Shown here piece after piece: positions 44,150-55,909 of a stretch of DNA of 64,000 nt. Within the stretch, counting starts at the first letter, position 1; every line of letters starts with the position of its first letter. Position numbers and translations under genes: made by a program. Source of the stretch: Pyropia yezoensis (taxonomy: Eukaryota; Rhodophyta; Bangiophyceae; Bangiales; Bangiaceae); NCBI GenBank assembly GCA_009829735.1, contig CM020618.1, positions 7,521,265 through 7,585,264 on the forward strand. Direction: 5' to 3'. The notes beneath the pieces were generated by a model, which had not been told where the DNA came from, did no database searches, and was given only the letters and a program-made list of their open reading frames with translations.

Positions 44150-44796
44150 CTCCATCTCCTCCCCGATCAGGAGGTCTTCCTCCTCTTCAAGCACCTGGGG
44201 ATAGGACATGATAACGGGTGCGGAGTCCCCCGCGCCCACAAGCCGTCGACGGCTACAACCCGGTACGGTGGGATAACCGGGACGAGCCAGGGAAGCGCGG
44301 ACACCCGCGCTTATGACCACAAACGGCCACGAGAAGCGCCGCAGGCACGCGAGTCGACCCGCGCCCCACGGGGCTACGACCGCGCTCCACCCAGGCACCT
44401 GGGCGGGACGGGGCCACACCCACACACGGGGTAAGTAAGGGGGGTCACCCCCAACCGCCCCCACGCAACGCGGGCAGCTCCCGCCCCCCACTCAATCGTC
44501 CACACGAGAGGGGCCCCCCTACCACCAGGCACCTGGTGGCGGATCCGCTTGCACCACCCCTCGGAAAGGGGGGGCGTGAACAGCAACCCGCATCGGGAAT
44601 TTAACGGTCCGGAAAACGGATCGTGTGTGTGTACCACGCAAAGGGGGGCACCCCCCTCGGACAACCTCGAAAAGGGGTGTCTGTCGCGACGGGGCGCAAA
44701 GCCCCACCCGACGGGTAAACGGTCACGCGACCCACTTACATTCGGTACCCCGAATGCAACTCGACCCGAGGACGGGCCGAATCTAAGGGGGGGATA
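44150..44796 (+). mobile_element. 3' internal end of Ty3/gypsy copy 0
   Basis: The sequence matches 55100-55714 of copy 1 over long stretches, including CTCCACCCAGGCACCTGGGC and GGCGGATCCGCTTGCACCAC. On the minus strand at 44208-44150 it starts with MSYPQVLEEEEDLLIGEEME, clearly related to the antisense frame of copy 1 (MSDPQVPGGEDDLLPEEGEE). A purine tract, AAGGGGGGGATA, ends directly at the LTR (44785-44796). Confidence 0.8.
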
Positions 44797-45159
44797 TGTA
44801 GCAATATGGTTGTCCGTATTGTGACCCTAATATTAGGGGGGCTACTTCTAACCCTTAACTTTCAATTTGATAGTTCGTACTGGTCACGGTATCTATAAGT
44901 TACGTATGACCAGAGGGACTTGCATCTTGGGGTGGAGGGTAGTTAGTAGTGTCTCCGAGGGTTTATAACGAGGGGGCCGGTGGCGAATCCACCGCCGGCC
45001 AAGGTAGAACAACAAACCCCTCCCATTTGGGCTCCCATCTTGGTCCCGTGGCTTGCGCTCCAAGGACAGCAACCTTGGCCTCCCGGTGACGTTGGTGCCG
45101 ATCCCCCTTGGTGAGTGTTCCCTGAGAGTGGACGTGCGACGGATCCCTATTGTGCTACA
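44797..45159 (+). repeat. LTR of Ty3/gypsy copy 0 (3' LTR)
   Basis: A 363-bp LTR beginning TGTAGCA and ending TGCTACA. It is nearly identical to the LTRs at 45353 and 55910. Confidence 0.9.
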
Positions 45160-45352
45160 CTCGCCTCCTCACATCCACCCGCCTCCTCCTCACTATCCTC
45201 CTCACCATCCTCCTCACCATTCTCCTCATGGTGACCTACCATCCGAGGAGTCTTCGCCCCTACAACAGCTTGCAATCTGTACTGCGCTTGTTCGGTCCTG
45301 TGACGCATTCGTGGCCGCCCTACCGATGGGTGACGCCACCACCTTGGCTTCC
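45160..45352. other. Spacer between LTRs with a CCTCCTCAC microrepeat
   Basis: 193 bp of unrelated DNA. CTCCTCACCAT-type repeats fill 45164-45230. A frame here reads PSEESSPLQQLAICTALVRSCD, but it is too short to judge. Confidence 0.5.
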
Positions 45353-45715
45353 TGTAGCAATATGGTTGTCCGTATTGTGACCCTAATATCAGGGGGGCTA
45401 CTTCTAACCCTTAACTTTCAATTTGATAGTTCGTACTGGTCACGGTATCTATAAGTTACGTATGACCAGAGGGACTTGCATCTTGGGGTGGAGGGTAGTT
45501 AGTAGTGTCTCCGAGGGTTTATAACGTGGGGGCCGGTGGCGAATCCACCGCCGGCCAAGGCAGAACAACAAACCCCTCCCATTTGGGCTCCCATCTTGGT
45601 CCCGTGGCTTGCGCTCCAAGGACAGCAACCTTGGCCTCCCGGTGACGTTGGTGCCGATCCCCCTTGGTGAGTGTTCCCTGAGAGTGGACGTGCGACGGAT
45701 TCCTATTGTGCTACA
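45353..45715 (+). repeat. 5' LTR of copy 1
   Basis: 363 bp, TGTAGCA...TGCTACA. Shares ATATCAGG with the 5' LTR of copy 2, where the LTRs at 44797 and 55715 have ATATTAGG. Confidence 0.93.
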
Positions 45716-45716
45716 T

Positions 45717-45734
45717 TGGTGGAGCAGCAGGGGA
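45717..45734 (+). other. Primer binding site of copy 1
   Basis: TGGTGGAGCAGCAGGGGA follows one base after the LTR, and the same sequence follows the 5' LTR of copy 2 (56274 on). It would pair with a tRNA 3' end of the form CTGCTCCACCA; the tRNA species is not determined. Confidence 0.65.
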
Positions 45735-45939
45735 CGGGTTTCCGTCACCCTTGTGGTGACGCCGTCTTCGGCCCTGGCACACGGATAGGGATCTGGTCCT
45801 TTTCTTGTACTCGTGGTGTTGCGACCTGATCGATTGTGTTGAGTTTTTAACTGTGACTGTGATCTACTGTACTCTCCCCAATCTACCCCCTCGCTCTCTT
45901 GTTCGTGGTGATTGATACGTCGGTTGACTGATTGTGACC

Positions 45940-48123
45940 ATGTCTACCCAAGAGACGGGGAACGTTCAAGATGACGGATCGGCGTCGACGCCGACCCCGG
46001 AGGTGACTACGGGAACCGGGATCGGGAACCCGATCGATAACATTGAGACGCCAATGCTTTCCGGTGCCGGATCGACGTTTGGCACGGCTCGGACGGCAGG
46101 AGGCGGGGGCCCGCCTCAACTGTCGTCGACCGACCTCACTCCGCCGCCTCCTTCACCAGGGGATTCCCTGATGGCATCATTGGCCCGCATCGAGGCCCGG
46201 TTTTCCGGGCTCGACGCCCGTCAAGATCGGACGGAGGACGCAATGGCAGTGTTGATGTCAACACGGCACACGACGGGACCCCGTCGTGTTCCTCCCACAC
46301 CAGTACGGTTCGAACCGGCCGGACTACTTTCGGAGTCCACCAGGGTCAACCCCGGTGTTGCTACTCCTGGACAACCCCCGGACACAATGGGGTATGGGTC
46401 CGACTCGTCGGCAGAGTTGGAACGGAGTCACACGGAGCGATACGCTCGGAGCACCCGAAGCGGACTCCGCGGACACGACCCGGCGGATACGTACGCCGGG
46501 GGAGAGTCGGTTATTGGGGGAGGAGGTACCCTCTCGCAGTACCCCCACGACGAAGGAGGCCAGGCAACTCGGGTTCCCGAGGTGCCGACGCCTGAAGTAC
46601 CATCTTCAGTGGTGGAAGCTATGACCGCGCAGGTAACTGCGAGCCTACTGAAGCGGATGGAGTCCGATGAGTTCGCTCATCAACTGGCTAAGCGACTGGA
46701 TATCCAGGACGCTGACACGGAGATCGTCAACGAGGTCTTCCGGTCGGTTCTTACTCCGGAACGTTATCGTTTGGAGGACCGCTCTACCACCGTATCGGAA
46801 TCGATGCGTAATACGTCGCATCGGGCGATCCGCTCTATGCAGACCCTTATGAAGGGAGTCCCTATGTTCGGGGGGCCGAACGGACGCCCGTTGGCAGTCA
46901 TCGGCTTCTTGACTAGCTTCAAGGCAGCCGCAGACAAGGCGCTCGTTAACGAGGGGCTGGCTCTGGAGATCCTCCCGTTCTTTGTTGATGAACGGGTGCG
47001 AGGCATTCTTCGCCAGGCATCCCCGATGCCGGGAATGAGGGTCGCGGCCACCCCCATGGATTACCGTGGGATATTGAAGGAGCTGCTGAGCAGCTACCTC
47101 AGTGAGGACAAGTGCGAGGACCACTATCGGGCCCTTCGCACTGCCACCGCCCAGTCCTGGGAGGATGAGGAGATGTTTGGACGCCGGATCCAAGAGCTCG
47201 ACTACGAGCTGGGAAAGCTCCTCGGAGAAGGGGAGCTACGGGCCATCCTGTTCGCAGGAGTACCCAACTACGTGCGGATATCCGCACGGGGCGCCAACAC
47301 GGCACGGACGAACTTCAGTCGACTGATGCATATGTGCAAGTCCCTAGGGGACGCATACCGGGTTCTACACCCGGAGTGTGCCTTGGCCCCGAAGCCCAAG
47401 GGTGAGGGAGGCAAGCCCAGTCTTACCCCGGTACCGAGGCAAGAGAAGGTGGAACGTAAGGCCGCACCAGTACTGGTGGCGACCGAACATACCCCTATTG
47501 GTGAGGATGACCCTCTAGTCGACCAACAGGGCCACCTGTTGCTACCGGCGACGCCGGTGATTGATGAACATGGTACGGTAGCGTACATCGCCCCGGCTGG
47601 AACCCAGTTCCAGGTCAACGAAGGAACGGGACGGCGCGTCCCGTATGTGCGGACTACGGGGTACTCCCCGGTGACGGGTAACCCTCACCAACCCTTGCCA
47701 ACATGGGCGGTGCGCACGGAGGCACCCCCGCAGATTGCGGGCCGACCCAACCGGTTGGGGGAGTCCATGTTCCGGTTGACCCAAGGACCCAAGGCCTACC
47801 AGGGAGCAGGCACTCGGGCGCCCGAGGGAGGCAACCGTAGCTACGGGGCTACCCCGATGCGACCTCAAGGGGGGACCGGCACATCCGGATGTATGTTGTG
47901 TGGGGATCCCCAGCACTGGGTGTCTTCCTGCCCACTCATCCCCGAGGAGTCTCGGCGGGCAGCGGCGCAACGCAAGGCATCCACCGGGGGGTATCCCGCC
48001 CGAGCACCCGGACCCGCACCGGGTGGGCAGCCAGCTCCAGGTGGAGTACTGGCCGTCGAGGGGGCACCTCCTCAGCCGGATGTCCCGGCGGACAGCACCC
48101 TACCAAGGGCGGGAAACGAGTAA
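45940..48123 (+). CDS. gag: Gag of copy 1
   Basis: ATG in the context GTGACCATGTCT opens 727 residues. The N-terminal third is Thr/Ser/Pro-rich. The centre holds a helical capsid-like domain (ITSL-like GFLTSFKAAADKALVNEG, RGILRQASPMPG, ELLSSYLSEDKCEDHYRAL). Near the C-terminus is one zinc knuckle, CMLCGDPQHWVSSC (CX2CX4HX4C, 47890-47931). This protein packages element RNA. The protein of copy 2 has the same length and differs at only a few positions. Confidence 0.9.
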   Translation: MSTQETGNVQDDGSASTPTPEVTTGTGIGNPIDNIETPMLSGAGSTFGTARTAGGGGPPQLSSTDLTPPPPSPGDSLMASLARIEARFSGLDARQDRTEDAMAVLMSTRHTTGPRRVPPTPVRFEPAGLLSESTRVNPGVATPGQPPDTMGYGSDSSAELERSHTERYARSTRSGLRGHDPADTYAGGESVIGGGGTLSQYPHDEGGQATRVPEVPTPEVPSSVVEAMTAQVTASLLKRMESDEFAHQLAKRLDIQDADTEIVNEVFRSVLTPERYRLEDRSTTVSESMRNTSHRAIRSMQTLMKGVPMFGGPNGRPLAVIGFLTSFKAAADKALVNEGLALEILPFFVDERVRGILRQASPMPGMRVAATPMDYRGILKELLSSYLSEDKCEDHYRALRTATAQSWEDEEMFGRRIQELDYELGKLLGEGELRAILFAGVPNYVRISARGANTARTNFSRLMHMCKSLGDAYRVLHPECALAPKPKGEGGKPSLTPVPRQEKVERKAAPVLVATEHTPIGEDDPLVDQQGHLLLPATPVIDEHGTVAYIAPAGTQFQVNEGTGRRVPYVRTTGYSPVTGNPHQPLPTWAVRTEAPPQIAGRPNRLGESMFRLTQGPKAYQGAGTRAPEGGNRSYGATPMRPQGGTGTSGCMLCGDPQHWVSSCPLIPEESRRAAAQRKASTGGYPARAPGPAPGGQPAPGGVLAVEGAPPQPDVPADSTLPRAGNE

Positions 48124-48131
48124 GAGGAAGG

Positions 48132-51100
48132 ATGACCGGGGGGCGCTGGGGTTACCCAAGCAAGCCACCCCGGAGTACCGCGGGGAAAGCCCCACGGAGA
48201 GCGCGGTTGAGCCGACGCCGCATCAACCCCCGGGTACACCTTCCGGCCCCGACGACACGGCGTCAGGGGATTGATGACCAACCTCCAAGGTTGGGAGGAG
48301 AGGACGGGAAGCCCCGTCACGTTGAACCAGACAAGGGCCCTGTTCAGGATGCCCGAGCTACACCGGATATCGGTGTAGGACATGTGTTGTTTACCTTGGA
48401 GAACTTCAAGGTATCAGCCACCCTGGGGGTTGACCCCCAGTCGACACGATCGTACTACCCTGTACTGGACACAGGGGCTGGACCCAACCTTATCCGGAAG
48501 GATACCCTCCCGGACAAGTGGCTTCCACGAGTCAGAGTGACTCGGGGACCCACCATCAAGGACGCGAATGGTCGACTCATTCGTACGACCGCAGCGATGT
48601 CGCTGCAGGTTACCATCGGGGATCTCATCACGGAAGTTGACTTCCTGGTATGTGAAACGCTATCGGTGCCCTGCATACTGGGGTGCACCTTCACCAACGT
48701 TCACGTTGATGCAATCCGGCCAGGCCGGAGGACCGTCGAGCTTCAAGAAGCCGACGGGACGAAGCGAGGACACACGGCTATCGTCAGGGACCTGACGCTA
48801 CAAGGCAGCCACGTTAACGTGGCTGAGGTGTACGCAAGCGTCGAGCCGAAGACACTTCGGTTGGCCAAGCGAACTCGCTTTGAGCCGTTGTCAGAGACAG
48901 TCCTCCCGGTTAACTGCGACCTCGCAGGCATCTGCAGAGTCCAGTCCAACCTACGGACGTACAAGCGCCATGGGTTGACCATGGCCAACGGTCTCATAGA
49001 CCTCCCAGCAGGAGGGTCGTCCCTCCTAGTGATGGCGAACTACCGCCGTAAGGCAGTCACCCTCCCGAAGGGAACTATCCTCGGGATTGCCGAACTCTAC
49101 GAAGGAGATATCCTTACCCCTGATAAGGAAGGTCAAGTGGAACCACTTGAAGTACTGGCGGTCGCCGAGACCACCGAGCGACAGCAACCCGATGACGGGA
49201 AGCCTAACCCATCGGCGGCTCCGGCGGACCTGCCGCCAAAGGACCAAGAGGCCTTGAAGGCACTGGCCGAGGCTGACCTCGACCACCTTCACCCTTCGGT
49301 AGCCGAAGGGGTACGACGGATGCTAAGAAAGCATGACGTTATGTGGACAGGCGGGGCCTTGGGGACCATTGGGGCAACCCAACATCGTATAGACCTGGTA
49401 CCAGGCGCACGACCCGCCCGCTCACAACCGCACCGAGCGGGACCTATGCAACGAGAGATCGTTGATGGAGAAGTGAAGAGGATGAGTGAAGCTAAGGTGA
49501 TCCGACCTTCGATGTCGGAATGGGGTGCCCCAGTCGTTATTGTGCCGAAGAAGGATCAAACCCCTCGGTTTTGCATCGATTATCGACGCCTCAACTTGGT
49601 TACCAAGAAGGACTCATACCCTTTACCAAGGATGGATGAATGCATCGACTCCCTGGGGGAGGCTACGGTGTTTACCACCATCGACTGCAACGCCGGATAC
49701 TGGCAGATCCCGGTGGCGGACGAGGATATCCCCAAGACGGCATTCGTCTGTCACAGTGGAGTGTACGAGTTCCTAAGGATGCCCTTCGGATTGTCCAACG
49801 CCCCCGCTACATTCCAGCGGGCTATCGACATCATACTGTCGGGGCTGAAGTGGCGTAACTGCCTAGTGTACCTCGATGACGTCATCGTCTTCTCGCGTAA
49901 CATGGATGACCATGTGCAACATGTGGACGAGGTACTCACCCTCTTGCGGAACGCCGGGGTAACCCTGCGTCTGAAGAAGTGCGCCTTCTTCCAACAGACG
50001 GTCGAATATCTGGGCCACCAGATAACCCCTGGTAAACTAGGGGTACTCGAAGCCAATACCCGGGCACTCCGGGATGCCCGGTTCCCTAACACCCAGACGC
50101 AGCTCAAGAGCTTCCTGGGAATGTGCAATGTATACCGACGGTTCGTCAAGGACTTCGCTCAGATAGCTAAACCGTTAACGGTTCTTACGAGCAGTACCCT
50201 GCCCAAGGTACTCCAACCCCCTTCGCCTAGCGAAGAGGAGGCATTCGAGTCGCTGAAGCGAGCCCTACTGTCCCCACCCGTCCTTGCGTTACCGCACCGA
50301 CGGGGTACCTTCGTCATCGATGTCGATGCGTGCGACACCCAAGTGGGATGCACCCTGCTACAGGGGGAGACGTTGATCGGTACCGATAACGTTATCCCGG
50401 ACCTACGTCCGGTAGGATACTTCAGCCTGACACTCAACCCGGCTGAGCGTAACTATAGTGCCACCGAGCGTGAATGCCTCGGAGTTATATGGGCAGTCCA
50501 ACTGCTCCGTCCATACCTGGAGGGCTCCAGGTTCATCGTGAGGTCCGACCACGAACCCCTACGATGGCTCCTCAACCTTGGTGACAAGGATTCCGATAGC
50601 CATGGGAGGCTAGCCCGATGAAGGCTAAAAATGGCCGAGCACGACTACCGTACCGTGTATAAGGCTGGGTCAACCCACCACCTCGGAGACGCGTTGTCTC
50701 GACTCGACACCCCAAGCGGGGATACCCGCCCGGTGGACGAGGACATCCCGGTGGTACCGGTCTGCATGGTGGGTAACGCTACCCAAGGTATGGTTGACCA
50801 TACCATGGCACACCGAGCATGCCCACTAACCCTCGCGGACTTCCGCGAGGCACAAGCCAATGACGACGACTGTAGACGTCATCGCGCTAACCTCCTGGCC
50901 GGTACGGCCGGCATCTTCTCCGAGAACGAAGACGGACTCATATACCGGCGGGCACCCGCCGATGGACGACATCAAGTCGTGGTTCCCGTGTCCTTACGGC
51001 AAGCCGTCATGGAACGAGAACACGAGAACCCTACAGCCGGACACCCGGGGGGTTCACGTATGTTCGCAGCAATGCGAAGGTTCTTCTACTGGCCAGCAAT

Positions 51101-52298
51101 GGCCGTCGACGTGGTCGACCACGTAAGGGGATGCCACCCCTGTGCGCGTAACCGCATGAGTCTACATAGGCAGGCGTCTGCCATGAAGCTATTCCCACCC
51201 GATGGGCCCAACGAGCAAGTCGCTATCGACATACTCGGGCCACTTCCGGTAACGGAAGAAGGGAACAGGTATATCCTGGTCATGTCTGACCGCTTCACTA
51301 AGCTGTCACGAGCGGCAGCCATCCCGAATGATACGGCATACACCATCATGAACGCAGTGGTTGACCACTGGATCAGTGCATACGGAGTCATGAAGCAACT
51401 CCTCTCCGACAACGGAGCAAACCTTACGTCAGCATTCTGCACTAAGGTCCTGGGCATGTTCGGCATCGAACCACGTCGGGCATCCGACTACCACCCGCAA
51501 ACCAACGGGCAGGTGGAGCGGTTCAACCGCACCATCGTCAAGATGCTACAGTGCTACGTGGCCGAGCACACGAACACTTGGGACAGGCTTCTGTCCGTAC
51601 TCACCCTGGCATACAATGCCAGGCCACATCGGAGCACGAACATCGCTCCGCTGGAGTGGGTCATGCCACTAGGCGTCGGTAACCTGACGCTGCCGCCAGG
51701 CAGGTGCACTCGGTATGATACACCGAAAGGCCGACCGGCCGAACGCATCCACCTAGCTTGGTTGGCCAAGCTATCGTGGATGATTCCTAAGCTCAAGGGT
51801 GCCCTTGACAGAACACAACTTCGGTATAAGAAGAACTTCGACGCCCGACTACGGGTGCGCAACGCAACCCTGGTAACAGGTGACTGGGTCTATATCAGAC
51901 ACCAGAAGTTCCGGGGGAACAAGCTCATGCAACCGGTCAGGGGACCGTACCAAAATCTCCACAGAGATGACCACTCTGTTATCTTACACTCCGATACGGA
52001 GATCCAACGCATCAGTGTGAATGATGTCACACCTGCTCCGAAGCCGGAACAGCCTCAGCCGGCACCGGCTGGGTTGCTACATGAAGCTCTTACAACCCAC
52101 CGGTCAGATGACCCTGTGGGACCGGATGGGATTCCATACCAAGTAGAGAGCGTGGTCGGACACACCCACCCGAACCTACCAGGACCCTGGTACGTCAAGG
52201 TTATGTGGGTCGGATACGACTCACCCACCTGGGAACAGGCGGCGAATATGCCCCGCCAACTCCTCATGCCGTACATGAGGCGACGACGCCTACTGTAA
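48132..52298 (+). pseudogene. pol: Pol of copy 1, one in-frame stop
   Basis: The ATG lies 8 bases after the gag stop, in the -1 frame relative to gag. The pol frame is also open upstream through the end of gag to before 47889, so a -1 frameshift would also work in this copy. Domains are as in copy 2: protease LDTGAG, RT with YLDD, RNase H, integrase, chromodomain. A TGA at 50619-50621 replaces the TGG codon of copy 2 (SHGRLAR then W), cutting pol after RNase H. Coding resumes unchanged to 52298. Confidence 0.93.
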
Positions 52299-52376
52299 CA
52301 ACCCAACCGACACCGACTTCGGCTGTTGGGGGGTGAGGCTTATACCTACTAAGTAGGGTGTGACATGGTTACGGCA

Positions 52377-52448
52377 GACTTAGGTTTCTAAGTCGAACCA
52401 AGCTTAGGCAACTAAGTAGAGTCAAGCTTAGGTAACTAAGTAAAACCT
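52377..52448 (+). repeat. 24-bp palindromic tandem repeat, 3 units, copy 1
   Basis: Units such as GACTTAGGTTTCTAAGTC and AGCTTAGGTAACTAAG are each nearly self-complementary (CTTAG...CTAAG). They follow pol by about 80 bp. Copy 2 has four units. Confidence 0.85.
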
Positions 52449-52752
52449 GAACCTTAATAAGTTAACTTAAAGGTAAAGGCTAACTTCGATAATATCGAAG
52501 TAACTAGGGGGCTTACACGGGAGGATGACCTCCCCTAGCCAAGACACACAGTGAGGGAGGATGACCTCCCCAAGCATGAACCAACCGGAAGAAGTTGGGC
52601 GGGAGGCAAGGCACCACTGAGCCAGAAGGGGTACTCCCCAGGGCAGCAAACAAAGGCAAGCAATGCCCCCAAAGTGGATGAGTTTATACTCACTACTACC
52701 CGGCCACCATAAGGGTCACCGGGGCCCTCTCCCGCACTAACAATAGCGCTCC

Positions 52753-55122
52753 TCAGTGTGTAGACCCACTGCCCGAGGGAGGCCACTCACGCGTAAGCGC
52801 GTATACCTCCGTGCTCCACCGGTCGGCAATCTCACGACGGTCAATCACCCGAGTTACCTCGGTGCATAGCTGGACGAGGGTGCTGCGGCCAGCCTCCACG
52901 TCCTCCAGAGCTTTCTGGAGGCGGTCCAGCACGCCACCGAAGCAACGCGCTGACCCAACTAGCGCAGCACCTGGGGGGATATCCCCCCAGCTAACAGAGA
53001 GACCCTCCCGCATTGCGCGGGCAACAAGGGCGTCAACGCCCTCGTACCAGAGACGGGGACCCCCGTCATGTAGGGCAGGGGCGGGAGGTGACACTGGCGC
53101 AGCCAGAGGAGCCACAAGAGCCGACACGGCTACCACCGGAGCCGGTGGCCCCTGATACGAAGCTCGGTAGGACCCTACCGAAGGGGCTCCACCGTAACCC
53201 CGGCGGGGCTCCGCCCGACGACGGGACACCTCACGCTCCCCACCCGCAGAGCCCCACTCTCGGGGACGACGGCCAACCGCCGCCGGTATCGGGTTACCGA
53301 ACCACGGGGCAAGGACCTGAAGAGGGTCATGGATAACCATGGGAATACCCAGGTCAGGAGCGGCCTCGGTGGACGCCCACCCATGGCAACTAGGCTCACC
53401 CGGCTGAGTACGCCGGATACGCAACGAGTGACGAGGCAAGGGGGTAGCCCCAGCCTGCGGGTCCCGGTACGGGGGAAGGGCCAACACCCCAGCCCAGTTC
53501 ACGGCATCGTGAACAGCCAGCAGGGCCTCGAACTCCCGGGCCAACCCGGTCTTGGCAGCTATCAGGTCCACGCCCAACTGCGCGATGTGCCGACGGACAC
53601 CCGTCGGAAGATGAAACAGGCGCCCCTGCCGGCGGACGGACAGCAAGAAGGAGGACGCCTGCCCGAGGGTAACCTCAAGGGTGAAGGTACCCTGCAACGG
53701 GTGGACCGGCCGGGAGGCCAATACACTCCCGAAGTATCGGAGACAGGAGCCGGTGTCAAACCGGAAAGCAGGGGCGGGTTCCCACCCCTCCTGCCATAGC
53801 GGCGGGCGCACGGGAGTGTATACCGGAGCACGACCGTTGCCGGTCTGCAACGCACACGTTATATCCGTGCGAAACGCATCCGCCATGACACCATGGTTAC
53901 GTCGCCAGCTCGACGCCGACCTCAACCCCGCCATAGGCGGGTAGGGAGCCGTCAACGACAGATACGGGGATACCCCCGGGTAGTAATCAAATTCGGGATA
54001 CCGACCGGTACCGCCCACCGTCTCCCCAAACGCAACCGGCTCCGCCGCCGCCGCAATCCCCCGAGCACTAGCCGGGTAGTCAATCTCCCGCGGCAACGCG
54101 GGAGCAATCAGGTCGCATACCCCGAAGGCGGGGTCGAGGTAGACCTCACCCCGTCCCACCCGAGTACGCCAGAGCTGCGCATGCCGGTCGTCCGGCTGAC
54201 TCAGGATCCAATGGTGTTCCACTCGCACCGAGTTCGGCTGGTTGACCAGCCGCATCAACTCCCGCTCCCAATTCGGGTCCACCTTGACGCGCCGGGAGGG
54301 CTCTCCACGGGGATGTGGCAGGTGGAAGTCCACCCGCATCCGCCCATCGGACTCCATTGACTCTTGTACAGTCAGGCCTCGAACCCGAGCCACCAAGTCG
54401 AGCATCGACATGGCGGGTTGACCCGCCGCCACGGCGACGCCGCCACCCAACGGGGCAACCCGGGCAGGACCAGGAAGAGTAGGGGGCGCCGGGGGATGCC
54501 CCACCGGAAGAGGGGCCGGCGCCGGAGTCGCACGCGGCCGAGGAGGAAGAAGAAGGGCGGGCGCCCGCCCGGAGTAACTACCGGAGTCCACTGCCATCGG
54601 TGTAGACCCACCTTGACCGCCAGACGCCCGCGGCACCGCGGCCAGAGCAACGCCGCCATCCGAGCCCGTCGGGGGCACCTCGGGGGCAGCAGGGGTAGAC
54701 CCGCCACCCGCAGCCGCGGATGAACCACCCGGGCGGGCACCCGCGCCGTCTTGACCCGCCGTCCCGGTCGGGGTGCCACCATAACCGCCCGACACGCCGG
54801 CGACGCCGCCTTGAGGTTGAGCCGCGCCGGCACCGGCGACAGAAGCCATTCGGGCCGCCGGAGGAGTAGGGGTAGACGCAGCGGCTACCCGCGGTTGTCC
54901 GCCACCCGACGAAGCCGTCGAGCCGCTTCACACGGACGACAACCCGCCCGGCGCGCCGTCCGGGGCCACACGAACGGTCACCCGATCGTCCTCGTCCTCC
55001 GACGAGCTCGCTAGGAAGCACTCGGCGGCGGTGGCGGAGACGGGAACGTCGTCCACCATCACCTCTTCCCCCTCTTCCGGCAGGAGGTCGTCCTCGCCCC
55101 CGGGTACCTGGGGGTCCGACAT
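52753..55122 (-). CDS. Long antisense ORF between pol and 3' LTR, one in-frame TGA
   Basis: From the ATG at 55122 the minus strand encodes an acidic N-terminus (MSDPQVPGGEDDLLPEEGEE, then SSSEDEDDRVTVRV). It meets TGA at 54930-54928 and stays open in the same frame, including an ATG at 54849 that starts 698 uninterrupted residues ending at 52753. The long part has a Gly/Ala/Pro-rich start, then a globular-looking region with many Trp, Arg and Pro (LDLVARVRGLTVQESMESDG, VEHHWILSQPDD, LQGTFTLEVTLGQASSFLL). A helical end follows (VLDRLQKALEDVEAGRSTLVQLC). No known domain is recognised. A related N-terminus precedes the LTR of copy 0. It would be transcribed towards pol, from a promoter near or in the 3' LTR. 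The function is unknown. Confidence 0.7.
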
Positions 55123-55702
55123 GGTGCAACCGGGGTGGCAGGGGCGCCCCTTGCAGAAAAGCCGAGGCCGGCTCGACCCGGTACGAGGAACGCTCGCGCG
55201 GACGAGCCAGTGAAGCGCGGGCGCCCGCGCTTATGACCACAAACGGCCACGAGAAGCGCCTCAGGCGCGCGGGTCAACCCGCGCCCCACGAGGCTACGAA
55301 CGGGCTCCACCCAGGCACCTGGGCGGGCCGGGGCCACACCCCCGTACGGGGCAACCAAGAGGGGTTCACCCCGAAACTGCCCCCGCGAAAAGCGGGAGCG
55401 GCCGCCCCCATTCACTCGGTAACACGAAAGGGGCTCCCCTACCACCAGGCACCTGGTGGCGGATCCGCTTGCACCACCCCTCGGAAAGGGGGGTCGTGAA
55501 CAGAAACCCGCATCGGGAGTCCAACGGTCCGGAAAACGGATCGTGTGTGTACCACTCAAAGGGGGGCACCCCCCTCAGACAACCTCGAAAAGGTGTGTCT
55601 GTCGCGACGGGGCGCAAAGCCCTACCCGACTGGTAAACGGTCACGCGACCCACTTACATTCGGTAACCCGAATGCAACTCGACCCGAGGACGGGCCGAAT
55701 CT

Positions 55703-55714
55703 AAGGGGGGGATA
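55703..55714 (+). other. Polypurine tract of copy 1
   Basis: AAGGGGGGGATA lies directly before the LTR at 55715, as it does before the LTR of copy 0. It is the expected primer for plus-strand synthesis. Confidence 0.7.
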
Positions 55715-55909
55715 TCTAGCAATATGGTTGGCCGCATTGTAGCCCTAATATTAGGGGGGCTACTTCTAACCCTTAACTTCCAATTTGATAGTTCGTACTG
55801 GTCACGGTATCTATAAGTTACGTATGACCAGAGGGACTTGCATCTTGGGGTGGAAGGTAGTTAGTAGTGTCTCCGAGGGTTTATAACGAGGGGGCCTGTG
55901 GCGAATCCA
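55715..55909 (+). repeat. Partial 3' LTR of copy 1, interrupted by copy 2
   Basis: Aligns with the first 195 bp of the other LTRs but starts TCTAGCA instead of TGTAGCA and has more changes (GGCCGCATTGTAGCC, AACTTCCAATTTG). It stops at GCGAATCCA where the 5' LTR of copy 2 begins. Confidence 0.88.

Larger units (their letters stand above)
45353..55909 (+). mobile_element. Ty3/gypsy chromovirus copy 1
   Basis: Order: 5' LTR, primer binding site, gag, pol with PR-RT-RNaseH-INT-chromodomain, a short palindromic tandem repeat, a long antisense frame, polypurine tract, and the first 195 bp of an LTR into which copy 2 is inserted. gag is open; pol has one TGA. The 3' LTR piece differs from the 5' LTR at several positions. 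Confidence 0.9.

Noticed and set aside
44797-45715. Two neighbouring LTRs as one tandem LTR or short element
   Set aside because: The 193 bp between them lacks gag or a primer binding site, and each LTR fits a different copy by its neighbours.
47542-47970. Minus-strand frame of 142 codons inside gag, also present in copy 2
   Set aside because: It is conserved merely because gag is conserved, and it has no start context or domain of its own.
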